From assembly GCF_963678635.1 (NCBI RefSeq), contig NC_087069.1, forward strand, positions 51,532,938-51,596,937: DNA of 64,000 bases, read 5' to 3'. Position numbers and translations under genes: made by a program. The notes beneath the pieces were generated by a model. The model did no database searches. It saw only the letters and a list, made by a program, of their open reading frames with translations, and was not told the DNA's origin. This document shows, in pieces, positions 21,440-33,400 of the stretch; the first letter of the stretch is position 1, and every line of letters begins with the position of its first letter. This stretch comes from Symsagittifera roscoffensis (taxonomy: Eukaryota; Xenacoelomorpha; Acoela; Convolutidae).

Positions 21440-21489
21440 ATGCCTCGCGGAAAATCTGACCGAGCGGCGTTTTTCACAAGAACTGCCAG
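21440..21489 (+). CDS. Candidate short first coding exon
   Basis: An ATG in a locally GC-rich stretch opens M-P-R-G-K-S-D-R-A-A-F-F-T-R-T-A and ends at CCAG followed by a consensus donor GTAAGT at 21490. A possible acceptor (ATTTTCAG) lies only about 37 nt downstream but leads quickly to a stop. No continuation is identified; a weak, signal-based call. Confidence 0.2.
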
Positions 21490-21753
21490 GTAAGTTTCTC
21501 GGATTTATTTTACTTTACATTTTCAGGGGTTGCGTTCATAGTTTTTGCATTTTATTGCTTTTGTAGAAAACCAATACGAATAAATTTCAGTAATTGTAAG
21601 CGTTGTACTTCGCAATATCACCACTTTTATGGTATCTACTAAAAAAAATTTGGCACCCCGAAACTGAAAGAAGTAAATTTGAAATTAGCACTAGAGCGTT
21701 CTTTTAAAATTCGAAATTGGCTCTATTCTGATTTTGCGAAAATTCGACTTACT

Positions 21754-23550
21754 TAATCTACTTTACAATCACCCCTTTCTCGAAAGGGGGATAATTGTTA
21801 CCCCAACCCCCTTTGTCGAAAGGTGGGTAATTGTTACCCCACCCCCTTTCTCGAAAGGGGGATAATTATTACCCCACCCCCTTCTCAAAAGGGAGATATT
21901 TGTTACCCAAACCCCCTTTCTCGAAAGGGGGATAATTGTTACCCCACCCCCCTTTCTCGAAAGGGGGATAATTGTTACCCCAACCCTCTTTCTCGAAAGG
22001 GGTATAATTGTTACCCCACGCCCCTTTCTCGAAAAGGGGATAATTGTTACCCCACCCCCCTTTCTCGAAAGGGGGATAATTGTTACCCCACCCCCTTTCT
22101 CGAAAGGGGGATAATTGTAACCCCGCCCCCCTTTCTCGAAATGTGGATAATTGTTACACCAAACCCCTTTCTCGTAAGGGGGATAATTGTTACCCAACCC
22201 CCCTTTCTCGAAAGGGGAATAATTGTTACCCCATCCCCCATTCTCAAAAGGGGGATAATTGTTACCCCTCTCCCTTTCTCGAAAAGGGGATAATTGTTAC
22301 CCCACCCCCTTTCTCGAAAGGTGGATAATTGTTACCCCACCCCCTTTCTCGAAAGGGGGACAATTGTTACCCCAACCCTCTTTCTCAAAAGGGGTATAAT
22401 TGTTACCCCACCCCCTTTCTCGAAAGGGGGATAATTGTTACCCCAACCCCTTTCTCGAAAGGGGGATAATTGTAACCCCAACCCCCTTTCTCGAAAGGGG
22501 GATAATTGTAACCCCGCCCCCCTTTCTCGAAAGGTGGATAATTGTTACACCAAACCCCTTTCTCGTAAGGGGGATAATTGTTACCCAACCCCCCTTTCTC
22601 GAAAGGGGAATAATTGTTACCCCATCCCCCATTCTCAAAAGGGGGATAATTGTTACCCCTCTCCCTTTCTCGAAAAGGGGATAATTGTTACCCCACCCCC
22701 TTTCTCGAAAGGTGGATAATTGTTACCCCACCCCCTTTCTCGAAAGGGGGATAATTGTTACCCCAATCCCCTTTCTCGAAAGGGGGATAATTGTTACCCC
22801 AATCCCCAATCTCGAAAGGGGAATAATTGTTACCCCAACCCCCATTCTCGAAAGGGGGATAATTGTTACCCCACCCCCTTTCCCGAAAGGGGATAATTGT
22901 TACCCCAACCCCTTTCTCGAAAGGGGGATAATTGTAACCCCAACCCCCTTTCTCGAAAGGGGGATAATTGTAACCCCGCCCCCCTTTCTCGAAAGGTGGA
23001 TAATTGTTACACCAAACCCCTTTCTCGTAAGGGGGATAATTGTTACCCAACCCCCCTTTCTCGAAAGGGGAATAATTGTTACCCCATCCCCCATTCTCAA
23101 AAGGGGGATAATTGTTACCCCTCTCCCTTTCTCGAAAAGGGGATAATTGTTACACCACCCCCCTTTCTCGAAATGGGGATAATTGTTACCGCACTCCCCT
23201 TTCTCGAAAGGGGGATAATTGTTACCTCACCCCCCTTTTCTCGAAAGGGGGATAATTGGGCTCTTTTTCCTCCCCCCCCCACCTGCAAATTTTTACATTT
23301 GAAGTTACTGTTCACATTGTTCCATTGTCATGAAAATTGACATGTAAACTAATTAGGCTATGATAATCATATTTGGTCTCCATAATTAATCTTCTAAAAC
23401 CACTCGTTAGACCATAAAAAAATATTTGAGTGAGGTGGGGGGAAAAGGAAAAAGAGCCGATAATTGTTACCGCACCCCCTTTCTCGAAAGGGGGATAATT
23501 GTTACCCCACCCCCTTTCTCGAAAGGGGGATAATTGTTATAAGCAGATCC
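21754..23550. repeat. 35-bp palindromic satellite array inside a TIR element
   Basis: More than 40 tandem units of about 35 bp. Each contains the palindrome CCCCCTTTCTCGAAAGGGGG followed by ATAATTGTTACCCC. A higher-order pattern is visible: variants such as TTACACCAAACCCC recur at about 22155, 22552 and 23012. The outer edges (AATCTACTTTACAATC at 21756 and GTTATAAGCAGATCC at 23536) resemble the inverted ends of the element at 10943-11140, whose internal hairpin also resembles the unit. The array appears to have grown inside a member of that family. The long ORFs through it, on both strands, are products of stop-free repeats and not genes. Confidence 0.85.
23249..23468. repeat. Inverted repeat interrupting the satellite
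   Basis: ATTGGGCTCTTTTTCCTCCC (about 23254) and its inverted partner GGGAAAAGGAAAAAGAGCC (about 23440) bracket about 150 bp of non-satellite DNA between satellite units. This is a small fold-back insertion or the original element centre. Confidence 0.6.
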
Positions 23551-23925
23551 AATTATATGTAATGGTTCAAAAGCTCGGAAAATTTGGGACCATGACACGA
23601 ATCATAGAGCCAAACTCTGAGCAAAAGTTCAAAATTTACCAAAATTATACGTAAAAAAAACATAGGTTATGAGACGTAAATGTAAATGATCATTTTTTGA
23701 TTACATGGATTTTCAGAAACAAAGTATTTTCTGCAAGAAAATGCGCGGGTTCATTTGATCAGCAATTTTGAAAAACGAACCATGTTTTTTTGAAGATTTT
23801 AAGGACTCGAAATGTTTCTTCAGGGACCTATCTAAATTTTAAGGACCCAACTATCATACTTGTGCCGGCTTGTTTTTCTGCACAAGTTGTTCGCGCGGTT
23901 TTTAAACATTCCAGTGGGTGACGTC

Positions 23926-23996
23926 CCATTCGTACCAACGGTCATTTGTACCAAAATGAAAAATCGGTCCCATTTGTACCAAAATTATTCAATTCG
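23926..23996. repeat. Short tandem words CCATTTGTACCAAAAT
   Basis: Three spaced copies of a CATTTGTACCAAAAT-type word. Related words occur in the loop at 24658-24787 and at 26127-26225 (as CCATAGGTTCCAAAAT), indicating one dispersed short-repeat family. Confidence 0.5.
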
Positions 23997-24140
23997 ATTT
24001 CTGATTGGTCGAATTGTGAGCCAACAAATTGTTACGCTAATTTTTTGCTGTTCAAACTGAAGAAAACTAACAGCCGAATAGTGACCGCCGCAGTCGCGCC
24101 AACATGTTGCGAGCTTGCCAACAGAGGGTAGGACTCTATA

Positions 24141-24215
24141 CGAAAATTAGAGCCGGTTATCGCCGCGAAGCCGCGACGGGCGCGTAGCGCGCCCACCGGC
24201 GACCTTAAACCGGGT
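24141..24215. other. GC-rich patch with GGCGCGTAGCGCGCC hairpin
   Basis: A sharply GC-rich island in AT-rich DNA with a perfect palindrome arm (GGCGCGTAGCGCGCC) followed by AAACCGGGTCTAGG. The words GCGTAGCG and AAACCGGGT recur at 1230-1270. No function assigned; it could be the end of a repeat family. Confidence 0.35.
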
Positions 24216-24392
24216 CTAGGACAACAAGCCGACGGTACTTCAAGCCGAAGGGACTTGAAGCCGAAATTAAAACTTTACAGGCACCTCAAAATACAGTTTT
24301 ATCATCTGTAAAAGGTTGCTTTTCAAAAGTTTTGGCAAGTTTAGTCCATGATAAGCGTTTTTCATGACAATGCACCATTTGTGATTGGCATC

Positions 24393-25062
24393 CGTTTATA
24401 ACATCAGCCAGTTTTTGAAATGCAATAATTACATACATGAAAAACGCCTTCAACCATGTTTTACTTTCCAACTTTTGAAACATCCTTTGAAGGCTTAAAT
24501 TTTATGAAAACGCCGATAACTAGTAAAGAAAGATCATGAAATTCAGAAATTCTTCAAAAAAGTTTTCAAATTTCACGACTTAATAAAGAACTATTCGGCT
24601 TGAAGTCCCTAATTTTAGAATTCGTCTTGAAGTCCCGTCAGCTTGATGTCTGGCACCCATTCACAAGTACCAAAATGATAAATCAGTCCCATTTGTACAA
24701 AAAGAAAAAATCATTCGCGTTAGTACCAAAAATATTCAATTGGCCTAAGACTATTAAGCCGACTACTTTAAGCTCTTGGTTTAAGGGGGTGCCGGACATC
24801 AAGCCAACGGGACTTCAAGCCGAACTGTAAAATTAGGGACTTCAAGCCGAATAGTTCTTTATTAAGTCGTGAAATATGATTAATTTGAAAACTTTTTTGA
24901 AGAAGTTCTGAATTTCATGATCTTTCTTTACTAGTTATCGGCGTTTTCATAAAATTTAAGCCTTCAAAGGATGTTTCGGAAAGATGGAAAGTAAAAAATG
25001 GTTGAATGCGTTTTTCATGTTTATAATTTATGCATTTCAAAAACTGGCTGATGTTATAAACG
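24393..25062. repeat. Long inverted repeat (about 265-bp arms)
   Basis: The left arm 24393-24657 and right arm 24788-25062 are inverted copies with small indels, separated by a loop of about 130 bp. Arms include TTTATAACATCAGCCAG, TTTTCATAAAATTTAAGCC and several GGGACTTCAAGCCGA words. RNA from either strand would form a long hairpin. The minus-strand ORF at 24286-24483 lies in the left arm, is not preserved in the right arm, and is not called. Confidence 0.8.
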
Positions 25063-25675
25063 ATATGATGTTTAGTAAAAGCTCTATTGCACCAGCCGTA
25101 CGTTACGGTTCAGTTGGTGATTTTGTCTGGTGAATACATTGAGCAGAAGTCTTCAACTGCAGAACGATTTCTTATAAAAACACTTTCAGTTTTCTTTAAA
25201 AATTATCCGCCAGTAGCGGATTTTGGGGATGGGTTTGGGGCAGACGCATTTCTGCAGGGATTTGAGCCTCTGACTACCCGAAAAACCCAAATTTTGGCTG
25301 GCTGACAATGGAATTTGGGTCTGCTTTTGGCTGAGCCTGCTAAATTTTCTGTTCTTCGAAATTCTCAAACATGGTATCTTCACCGAAAAAAAACATTTGT
25401 TTTAAGATGTAATTTTGACGAAGGCAAATAAAGCAGAGCCAAAAATTGTAACCACGCAAGAAAAACCAAAATTATTCTTTTGAAACTAAAATTAATGAAA
25501 ACTACTTCATTATAATAATTCATCATAATTTTTTATAGGATCATTAAAAATTATGAATGAGCAAATTAAATTCTATTTTCGTTCAGTCAAAAACTTTCGG
25601 CTCACAATGGTTTCAGTTTGTTGGTATTCTTGGTTTTTGCTTTGTCAATCCAGCCAATGAGACTACTTACAACTG

Positions 25676-25971
25676 GGAGGTGGAGCAACAAGCAGAATAA
25701 TCTAAGAGCAGAAAATCAGAAAAATAATACTGATTAATACGGGCAAATTGATAAAAACAATTATCAAAATCTTCAATACATACCAAGAAAAACTATAAAA
25801 TAATCATGAATTGATTAACTTCATCATGATTTTTTCACTGATTTTTTTTTATTATATTGACTATTATTATACTTGATTTACCGATCAGCTTATAAAAGAT
25901 AATATTTTTCTGTTTTTCTGCTACTGGACTCATTACGCTCTTAGACCATTCTGCTTATCGACTGGCCACCT
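25676..25971. mobile_element. Small hAT-like TIR element, 8-bp duplication TACAACTG
   Basis: 296 bp. Inverted ends contain AAGCAGAATAATCTAAGAGC (left) and GCTCTTAGACCATTCTGCTT (right). A perfect 8-bp target duplication TACAACTG lies at 25668-25675 and 25972-25979. It is non-coding and belongs to the same family as 49155-49291. Confidence 0.85.
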
Positions 25972-26126
25972 TACAACTGTCTGTGCGACTGTTTTGTTGC
26001 ATATCCGAGTGAACATTATGTAAAAAGTTGTTGAAAATTACATAACAGACGTATTTTGTTCACAGTTATTCAAGCAGCAATTCACAAATGAACACGTTTT
26101 CGTTCTAAATTTATTGAAACCAAAAT

Positions 26127-26225
26127 CCAAAAAAAGGTGCGTATTCATAGGTTCCAAAATAAAAAATGAGTCCCATAGGTTCTAAATTAAAAAATCAGTC
26201 CCATAGGTTCCAAAATTAAAAAAAG
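26127..26225. repeat. Three tandem CCATAGGTTCCAAAAT units
   Basis: Units of about 30 bp reading AGTCCCATAGGTTCCAAAAT plus an A-rich spacer, repeated three times with substitutions. Related to the words at 23926-23996. Confidence 0.6.
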
Positions 26226-27151
26226 CAGTCGCAATAACGACTGATACAAACATCTCTAGCCGTTCTCTTGAAAAATCTGCAGTAAGTTAAAAACATCTTG
26301 GAAAAAATATATATTGAATATAAAAATACAAAAATTAGTTAGTATAAAAAACAAATTATTATTATATATAAATCGTTTCTTCATACGAGCTTCATCACCT
26401 AAAACATAACAGCAAGTCATAAATTAACTAACATCATCAAAAACTGAAACTACATCTTTTCGATTAAATTTTTAATTAAATTAACGAGGCTTATCCTTGG
26501 ATCAAATAGAACAATTTTGTTCTCCCCTTCACAAATTATCAAGTGTTTAACGACCTCAAACGTCGATTCACTATCCAACCTTTTCTCAAGACCCAGTACT
26601 AACAGAAATTTTTTTAAAAAATAACCAATCAAATTAAGATAAACAGTGAAGAAATTCGGTTATTCATCCTTCACTTGATTTCCCCCCTCTTAGTTGACCC
26701 AGGATAAACTTATATTTAGTAAGTTTAAAATAGTACCTAACGAACTACTTGCGTTCTAATTATACCTGAACCTTGTGGATCGGTTTACTAATCTCCAACC
26801 CTTGAACACAATCATTACCCCTAAGTAAGATTAAGCAAGTTAACACCTTAGCTTATACTAGCCACGAGAAAGTAAAAATCAATCTCACGAATCGATGTAT
26901 ACTCTCATCTCCAACCCTACAATACACAACCCAATTTAAGCTAACCACAAAAATTCGTAAGAACTAACAGTTTAAGACATTAAAAATCACTAATCCCAAA
27001 ATTGCATCCTTCATCCTAAACCTTATGTCAAGAGACAATTTAGGAAATAAACAAATAATTATACTACACAATTGTATAATTAACGACGAAAGATACGACC
27101 TTGTAGTCACACCACATAGACAAACAACAGGATACATAAGAACAAAACGAC

Positions 27152-27424
27152 ATGGATCCCAGTTTCGAGGCACATGATCGGCCGCTATATGACATCCAGA
27201 TTGACGAGGAGCTGCAGAGGCCTTCGTTTCGAGATCCTGTTCACCATCGCGTGCTGGTTATTTACACTGGAGGCACGATAGGAATGTGCGAGGAGCGTCG
27301 TGGTGTGGGGCTGGCTCCGCAGCCGAACTTCCTCGGCAAGACTATCAGTGAGTTGCCGATGATTCACGACAAGAACTTCGCAGATCTGAGATCACTCGTC
27401 AGCCCGCCATTGCTCACAGCACAG
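27152..27424 (+). CDS. ASPG: ASPG-like exon 1
   Basis: Starts at ATG in ACGACATGG and encodes residues 1-91. It includes the nucleophile motif Y-T-G-G-T-I-G-M and ends phase 0 at CACAG before donor GTGCAT. The donor is not the strongest consensus, but the exon 2 junction restores the family alignment. Confidence 0.9.
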
Positions 27425-30400
27425 GTGCATTTTTGGGTGCTAGGTTAATAAGACGACAGGCCATTAAGACGACAAGAAATTAGGACGAAAAGACATTAAA
27501 TGATAAATAAGCGTTAGTACGTTTAAAATGAGCAGTTCTAATTTGAGCGGTTTAAATTTCTTCAAAATACAACGTGGAAAATTACAAATTACGTGAAGCG
27601 TCGTCCTAAAGTCGTATCAAAAACGGTTGTTGCCTTTAAAAATTGAGATGAATGTGACAAAATCTTCTCTTTGTTATTGTGTTCCATTCAAATTATGGAA
27701 AGTATTAACGAGTCCAACTCTGGTACAAGTATGATAGTTCGGTGCAGGGGCTGATCTAAGATTTTTTTCTAGGGTGGGGGGGGGGGGGGGTTTCGAATTT
27801 TCAAAAAAAAAAAAATTTTAATTTTGGTCAACCTTTTTAGACTAATAAAGACCCCAGTGTGACCGAATTGAATTTTCTGCCAATTTTGGGCTTTTTGCAA
27901 AATTTGGGCTTTTTTGGAAATATTTGACCGAAAAAAAACATGGTTTTTTTTGGCGCGCGCTTCACTTAAAAAATTCAAAATTAAAATATATTGGCGCTAT
28001 TAGAAAAGTTTTAGTACTGGTCGGCCAAAAATTGCTGTCATAAAAATACCAAAGGGGTACACTTTTTTGGTGAGAGGGGCGAATCCCTGATGGGGGCGTC
28101 GGCCCCTCCCATGTAAATCCTCCCCTGGTTCGGTGCCCAGAAAAAGCAAGTACTAAAGATGGGTCCAACCGTTTTATGGAAACCTCAAACGCAAAAAAGC
28201 AATTTCAAATTCAATCCGAAAGTTTTCTAAGCGCATTTAATTTATCTTTAGGGAACCCATCAATCATATTTGTACCCTAACTTTCAGATCGAACATGCTT
28301 ATCATGAGCATGCAATATTTACAACTCGTCTGTTCTAGGTGACTGGATTGGCTAGCATGGGCAATGGCACTCTGTTCGTGATGCCCGAATCACAACAGGG
28401 AATTCGGGTGGAGTTCGAGATACTCGAGTACCAGCCACTCCTCGACAGTAGCAACATGACACAGGTACAGCAATAGACTTTCAACACAATACCTGTTATC
28501 TGTTCCAGTTTTGAGGGCGTTTTCGAAACTTTAATTTGACTTTTTTAGGGTAGTTTTATTTATTTATCGAGAACCTTTTTGTCAGAATTTTCAGCTGTTA
28601 CTGAAGGGTTTAGAAAAAAAAACGCGCGTTTTTTTTGCGCGCTTGCCAAGTAGAGTCTTATGTCTTGACGCGACGAAGACTCTTTTTAAAATTATTCATT
28701 TAGTCAATCTAAGTAGATAATTTAATTTTTGATCCTATTAGCGATATGAAGTGGTCTTTGAAAATAGAACAGTCACTCCCTCAATTTCTTGACCACCAAA
28801 AATTAACAGGAAAAAGAACTTGCTGTTGTAGCTGTAGTTGACGGAGTGCGGTCTGTATTTAGACAACCGCGTATTCATACTCGCTAGTATTTAGACAAAT
28901 ACTGCATGAACCAATCAGAATCGAGATAAGACATAAATAATCCAAATTAAATCATAATTATTTATTAATTTCTTTCTAGTCTCGATTCTGATTGGTTAAA
29001 ACAGTATTTGTCTAAATACTGACGTGTCTGAATACGCGGTTGTCTAAATACTGCTACGTAACCGTAGTTGACATCTCCAGAGGCAGCGCTTTTTTCTTCA
29101 AGGCTGATTGTAGCGTCGTTTCGTCTATTTCAGACTTTGAGCTTCTCCCCCTCTATTGCAGTAACTACGCCGTCAAACGGGGATGTGTGTTTAAAGCGGT
29201 GCTATGTTGTCTGAATAAATTTTCTTCCGTCTAAGTGGTCGCAAGGAATGGAAAAAGCAACTCATAGTCGAGGTTACCAGCCAAGGTTGAGCCGATAACG
29301 GCCATCAGGAGCAAGTTCAACTGATGTGCTTGATTGCTGATCCAATCTTAAAAAGAAGATTTATCTGAGTTGAGTGAGTTGAGCCACAGAGAGATATTAG
29401 TGAGTATAGGGCTTGGGACAATTAAAGAGGTGGTTGGTGTACCAAGGGGGTTCTTCAGCACTTTGGTCTTTCATTGAGTACACTTGGGTCAAGTCTCTTA
29501 AGGTAGAAATTGAGTAACAGTGAATAGCCGGAGCGTAATTGAGCGAGGCTGGACCTGGCCTTTCGACTTCATAAGAAATCAGTGAGAGAGATTAGAACGG
29601 GTTTTCTTCTGGGTTTTTGTTTCCTCATCGATACACTTGTTGCTTTTGACGAAGTTAGGTAAGTAGTTCGTATTGTAATTCTTTATTGCAATACTTTAGG
29701 TCAATTGGCGCTGATTTGTACCTATAAAAGGTTCTTGCAAATGATTTACATTCTGGTGAAACTGCAAAGCACTCGTTGGAGGTATCCGAACTCAATTCTC
29801 TACGTAAATGGTTGTGGGGATGTTAAAGTTGATAATTCGAACGTGTTCTTGGAATACAATTCTTTTCTTTGTTAAGAGGGGCCGATTGTTGCGATTTATC
29901 AACTGTTGTGAATTTTCTCCATTGAAATTACATAATTTTCAAATAGGACTTTGACGTTTCACTAAGCGATCATTGCTGGTTGATTGCTTAGTAATCTATC
30001 CTAAGTTATAAGTCTCACCTTGATTCGTCAATTTTCTTGACAATAGTTATAGTTTAAAAATTTAGTTAGAAAAAAAGGAAAAATTTATATAATCAATAGA
30101 AAAGAGAAAGAGTTTATATAATGAATAGTTGAGTATAAATGATTTAAACAATTAATGAACAACTGTCTTTAGTTCCAATGGGGATGGGGTCAATACCTAG
30201 TTTTTACGTTTAACCTAGCACTTCGTTTGCCTGTAGTCCGCGTCTAGATTGCTGATTGATTTGCTCACCTAATGCTTCTCTGAGTATTGGAGCATCAGTT
30301 CGTTTAGATCCATGCTGCTGCTTTTATTTTTCGAGAACTTATAAAATTCTAAAATCATATCTTAATAAATTTCTAAAATGAAAAGAAACAAAAGAAAGAA

Positions 30401-33400
30401 ATAAAATTATTCCGGAAAATGTTAACTCGACTGAGCGAGCTACAATGAGAGTGGAATAAAAAAATTGTGAAGATCTTAGACAGGTCTAATATTAATGCAA
30501 GAATGCTTCAAAGTACCTTTGTCTAATTCGAATCTTCATAGAATTTGTTTCATCGGATATCTTTCATCTTCGAGGTGTTTGGAAAGTTTTCAGTTGTGTC
30601 ATCTTTGAAGTTTTTAATATTAAAAAACCGTTATTCATTCCGTCTCTGATTTGCAGGTGTTTTATTTTTTTGTGTCTTTGTTAGGCTCCAAAGACCGGGT
30701 GCTTTTCGCTCTAATGTTTGCTTTTCAAAGCAGAGCATTTTAACCGGTCAGTTTGTTTGGCGACATACTTTTTCTTTGATATCCGTCAAAATAGTCTGTG
30801 GAAAAATATTGACTATTTTTAAAGGCATTCAGCTTTGAAAGAATAAAAAAACGGACTAGTTTTTAGAGGCTTGACAAGTTAAAAAAGGAAAGGAGTCCAC
30901 TCTAATCTAATGTAAACAGATAAAACAATAGTCTTTTCTTTAATGTCCGTGTAGTATTTGCAATACTACAACTCACCCCTTTTTTAGTTAGACAGTTGTT
31001 CAATCCTTACATCTACATTGGTGTCGAATTATTTTTAAATATCATGAAACAGCGTTAAGTTGAATAATAGAAAAAGACATTATACTTTAAGATGAAATCA
31101 AATGGTTAAAAAATAAAGTAAAATAGTTTGATTGATTCGTTTCATTTCAATTAATTTTAGAGCTTTTCCTTCATCCTTCTTGTCATTTATGTCATAGACG
31201 ATTTCATCCAATTGCCACTCGCTGTCTTGATTTCGGTAGTACTCGTCCTTTTTGAATCGAGGTTGCAATTGTGTAGCGAGTTGATAGATGGGGTTTCACT
31301 TGTCAAAACTGCAGTGACAACACTCTTAGCTTCCTTTTTCTCTGATTGATATTTTGTGTATTTAAACTGAGAGTTCACAGTTCATCACTAGTTCAATTTC
31401 AGTTGTCAAACATCCTGTCACAGTTCTTTTTTGTGGTTATTATAGAAGATGAATATTTGAAACTTTCGTGTCATACACAAGCTTCGTATGGTTGATTTTT
31501 GTGCCCTTACTCAAATCAAATATAAGTATGCTTTGTGTTGTACGCAAACCCACCAAAAACAAAAAAAGAAAGACGATCATGTTGTTCATTAACCACAGGA
31601 ACAAAAAATAAAAATGCAGTTTGAAACTCTGAGTTAGGCTCAGATATTAAAGTTTTGTAGTTAAAGCAAAAATGAAAATTTGGGCATTAATTAACCCCTA
31701 ATCTTAAATGTATGTCCACCTGGGGTCATCCACAGGCTTACTATAGGGTTTTTAACAAAATAAACAGCTATAAAATTTTGGTTGTGATTTGCTAGATGCA
31801 AATATGAACAAATAGAAAAATCTTAAAGTTGTAAGGCAAGAATAAACAAATATTATAATTAATTTGACAACATTTTTGTCTTAACCAGAAAACTTCATTT
31901 CATTTTTCGATAAAATATGAAAAAGATTTGAAAAAGAATCAAATTGAAATGAAATATCGATGAAATGGAAAACTAAAGAACAATTACAAAATGGTATATT
32001 ATTCATTAAGATAAATATAATAATTTTTCTTCTGTTTAATTCCCTGCACCAATCCATGTTCAAATATCCTGAACTTAATGATGTAAAAAGTTAACGTTAA
32101 CAATCTTAATAATGATGCGGTCCAATTTTCAAATTGTTGCTCCTAAAAAAACATGTTGTATTGAAGGGTTTAAATGCCTGCGTGTTGTGGATTCTAAACT
32201 ACCGAATTAGTAACTTTGCCAAAATTTTGAGGAGCGAATCATTAGAGTCTCAAAGGTTGCATACATTCACCAACAATTATTTGCGTTGGTTGAAAGAATA
32301 TGGTACCATAGGTTTTAAAAGGCTACATGAAGCCACCAACATATGCTGGCATAAATCTGCGGCGGGTCGGGTCGGAAAACTATGTTCGCACATTTTAATA
32401 TCATGAATGTTGGTAAGAACGTACTCAATATGTTGAAAAAGAAAGAGATAATGTTTCCTTTATTGATGAACTTTTCTAGTTTGCATTTTGTAACTTGAAA
32501 ACTACAAGGCTAATAATTAATGTCATTGGTCCCTACTTGGCCCTAAGAGAAATACGATGCTGCTTAATTATCTTCGCAGAGTAAGTTTGATACAATTTTA
32601 CATTGGCTAGTTCTTTCATCAAAGGTTTCACTCTAATAATTCTCCTTATTTTACGTAGGGTAATTTTACATTCGTTTAAGTGTAATACTGAATTTTTAGT
32701 TAATAAAACCGCCTGAAAAAGAAATTATTATAGACTCGTAAAACTGTAATTATACTAAACTCCTAGCCTTTTGCAATTTGTTATGCAAATATGATGAATT
32801 CAAAGAAAAATTTTGTCTCAGCCATTGGGTTCCGATCCTTCTATCTTTCTTTGATTTTGAGGGTGGTCCAAAATTGTTAGCGTACTTGACTGTTTTCGAT
32901 CTCGGTTAAGACTTTATTCCGTGTCTACGCATTTTGGTATACCTTTTTGGGTGTCATACAAGACCGCTATTCATTGTTAAATATTTTGTGTTGTATAATT
33001 TCTTTCAATACAAACGAATGTTGTTCTGTGTAAAAGTTCTGTAAGCTTTATACTTTTTGTAATTGCTTGAAAATAAATTACCAGTAGAAGCACGAAAAAA
33101 AGCTTGATTAGTGACAAACTTAAAAAAATATATTAAAAACTCGTGATCGTATTTTTTTGTAAGGTTAAATTAAATTTACTGCTCAGTACACAAAATGTTA
33201 GGCAAACTGCACAAACCTTCAAGCGTTATAACAGCTTCTAAAGAAAACTTCACATTCATAAATGTTTTGAAGCAGGAATAAAGGATTTTATTTTATTTCT
33301 AGGTTCTCAAATGTTTTGCCTATTACACCTTTGTAAAGAACTACTTTTGATTCTCCGGAGTTTTTTTAGTACGATTGGCCTTGACGTTTTTTCATTCCTA

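Larger units (their letters stand above)
25063..27151. other. Intergenic DNA upstream of the asparaginase gene
   Basis: Contains the TIR element at 25676-25971 and the short tandem words at 26127-26225. From about 26640 to 27151 the base texture changes (more C-rich, few homopolymers), which may mark the promoter or 5' untranslated region of the asparaginase gene. No TATA box or initiator could be called safely. Confidence 0.4.

Noticed and set aside
21769-23275. CRISPR-like appearance (regular palindromic repeats)
   Set aside because: Units are contiguous with no unique spacers, and the context is eukaryotic with introns; this is a satellite.
21769-23340. Many long ORFs with repeated proline/glycine/lysine-rich peptides on both strands
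   Set aside because: The 35-bp unit lacks stop codons in several frames, so open frames arise on both strands at once. They shift frame between units and show no start or conservation signal.
24286-24483. Minus-strand ORF in the left arm of the long inverted repeat, loosely like the ORF at 6753-6950
   Set aside because: The right arm breaks the same frame, and the resemblance between the two ORFs is weak and may be a shared repeat; not enough for a gene call.
32134-32406. 90-codon ORF in asparaginase intron 2
   Set aside because: No domain, no splice or start context, and composition like the surrounding intron.
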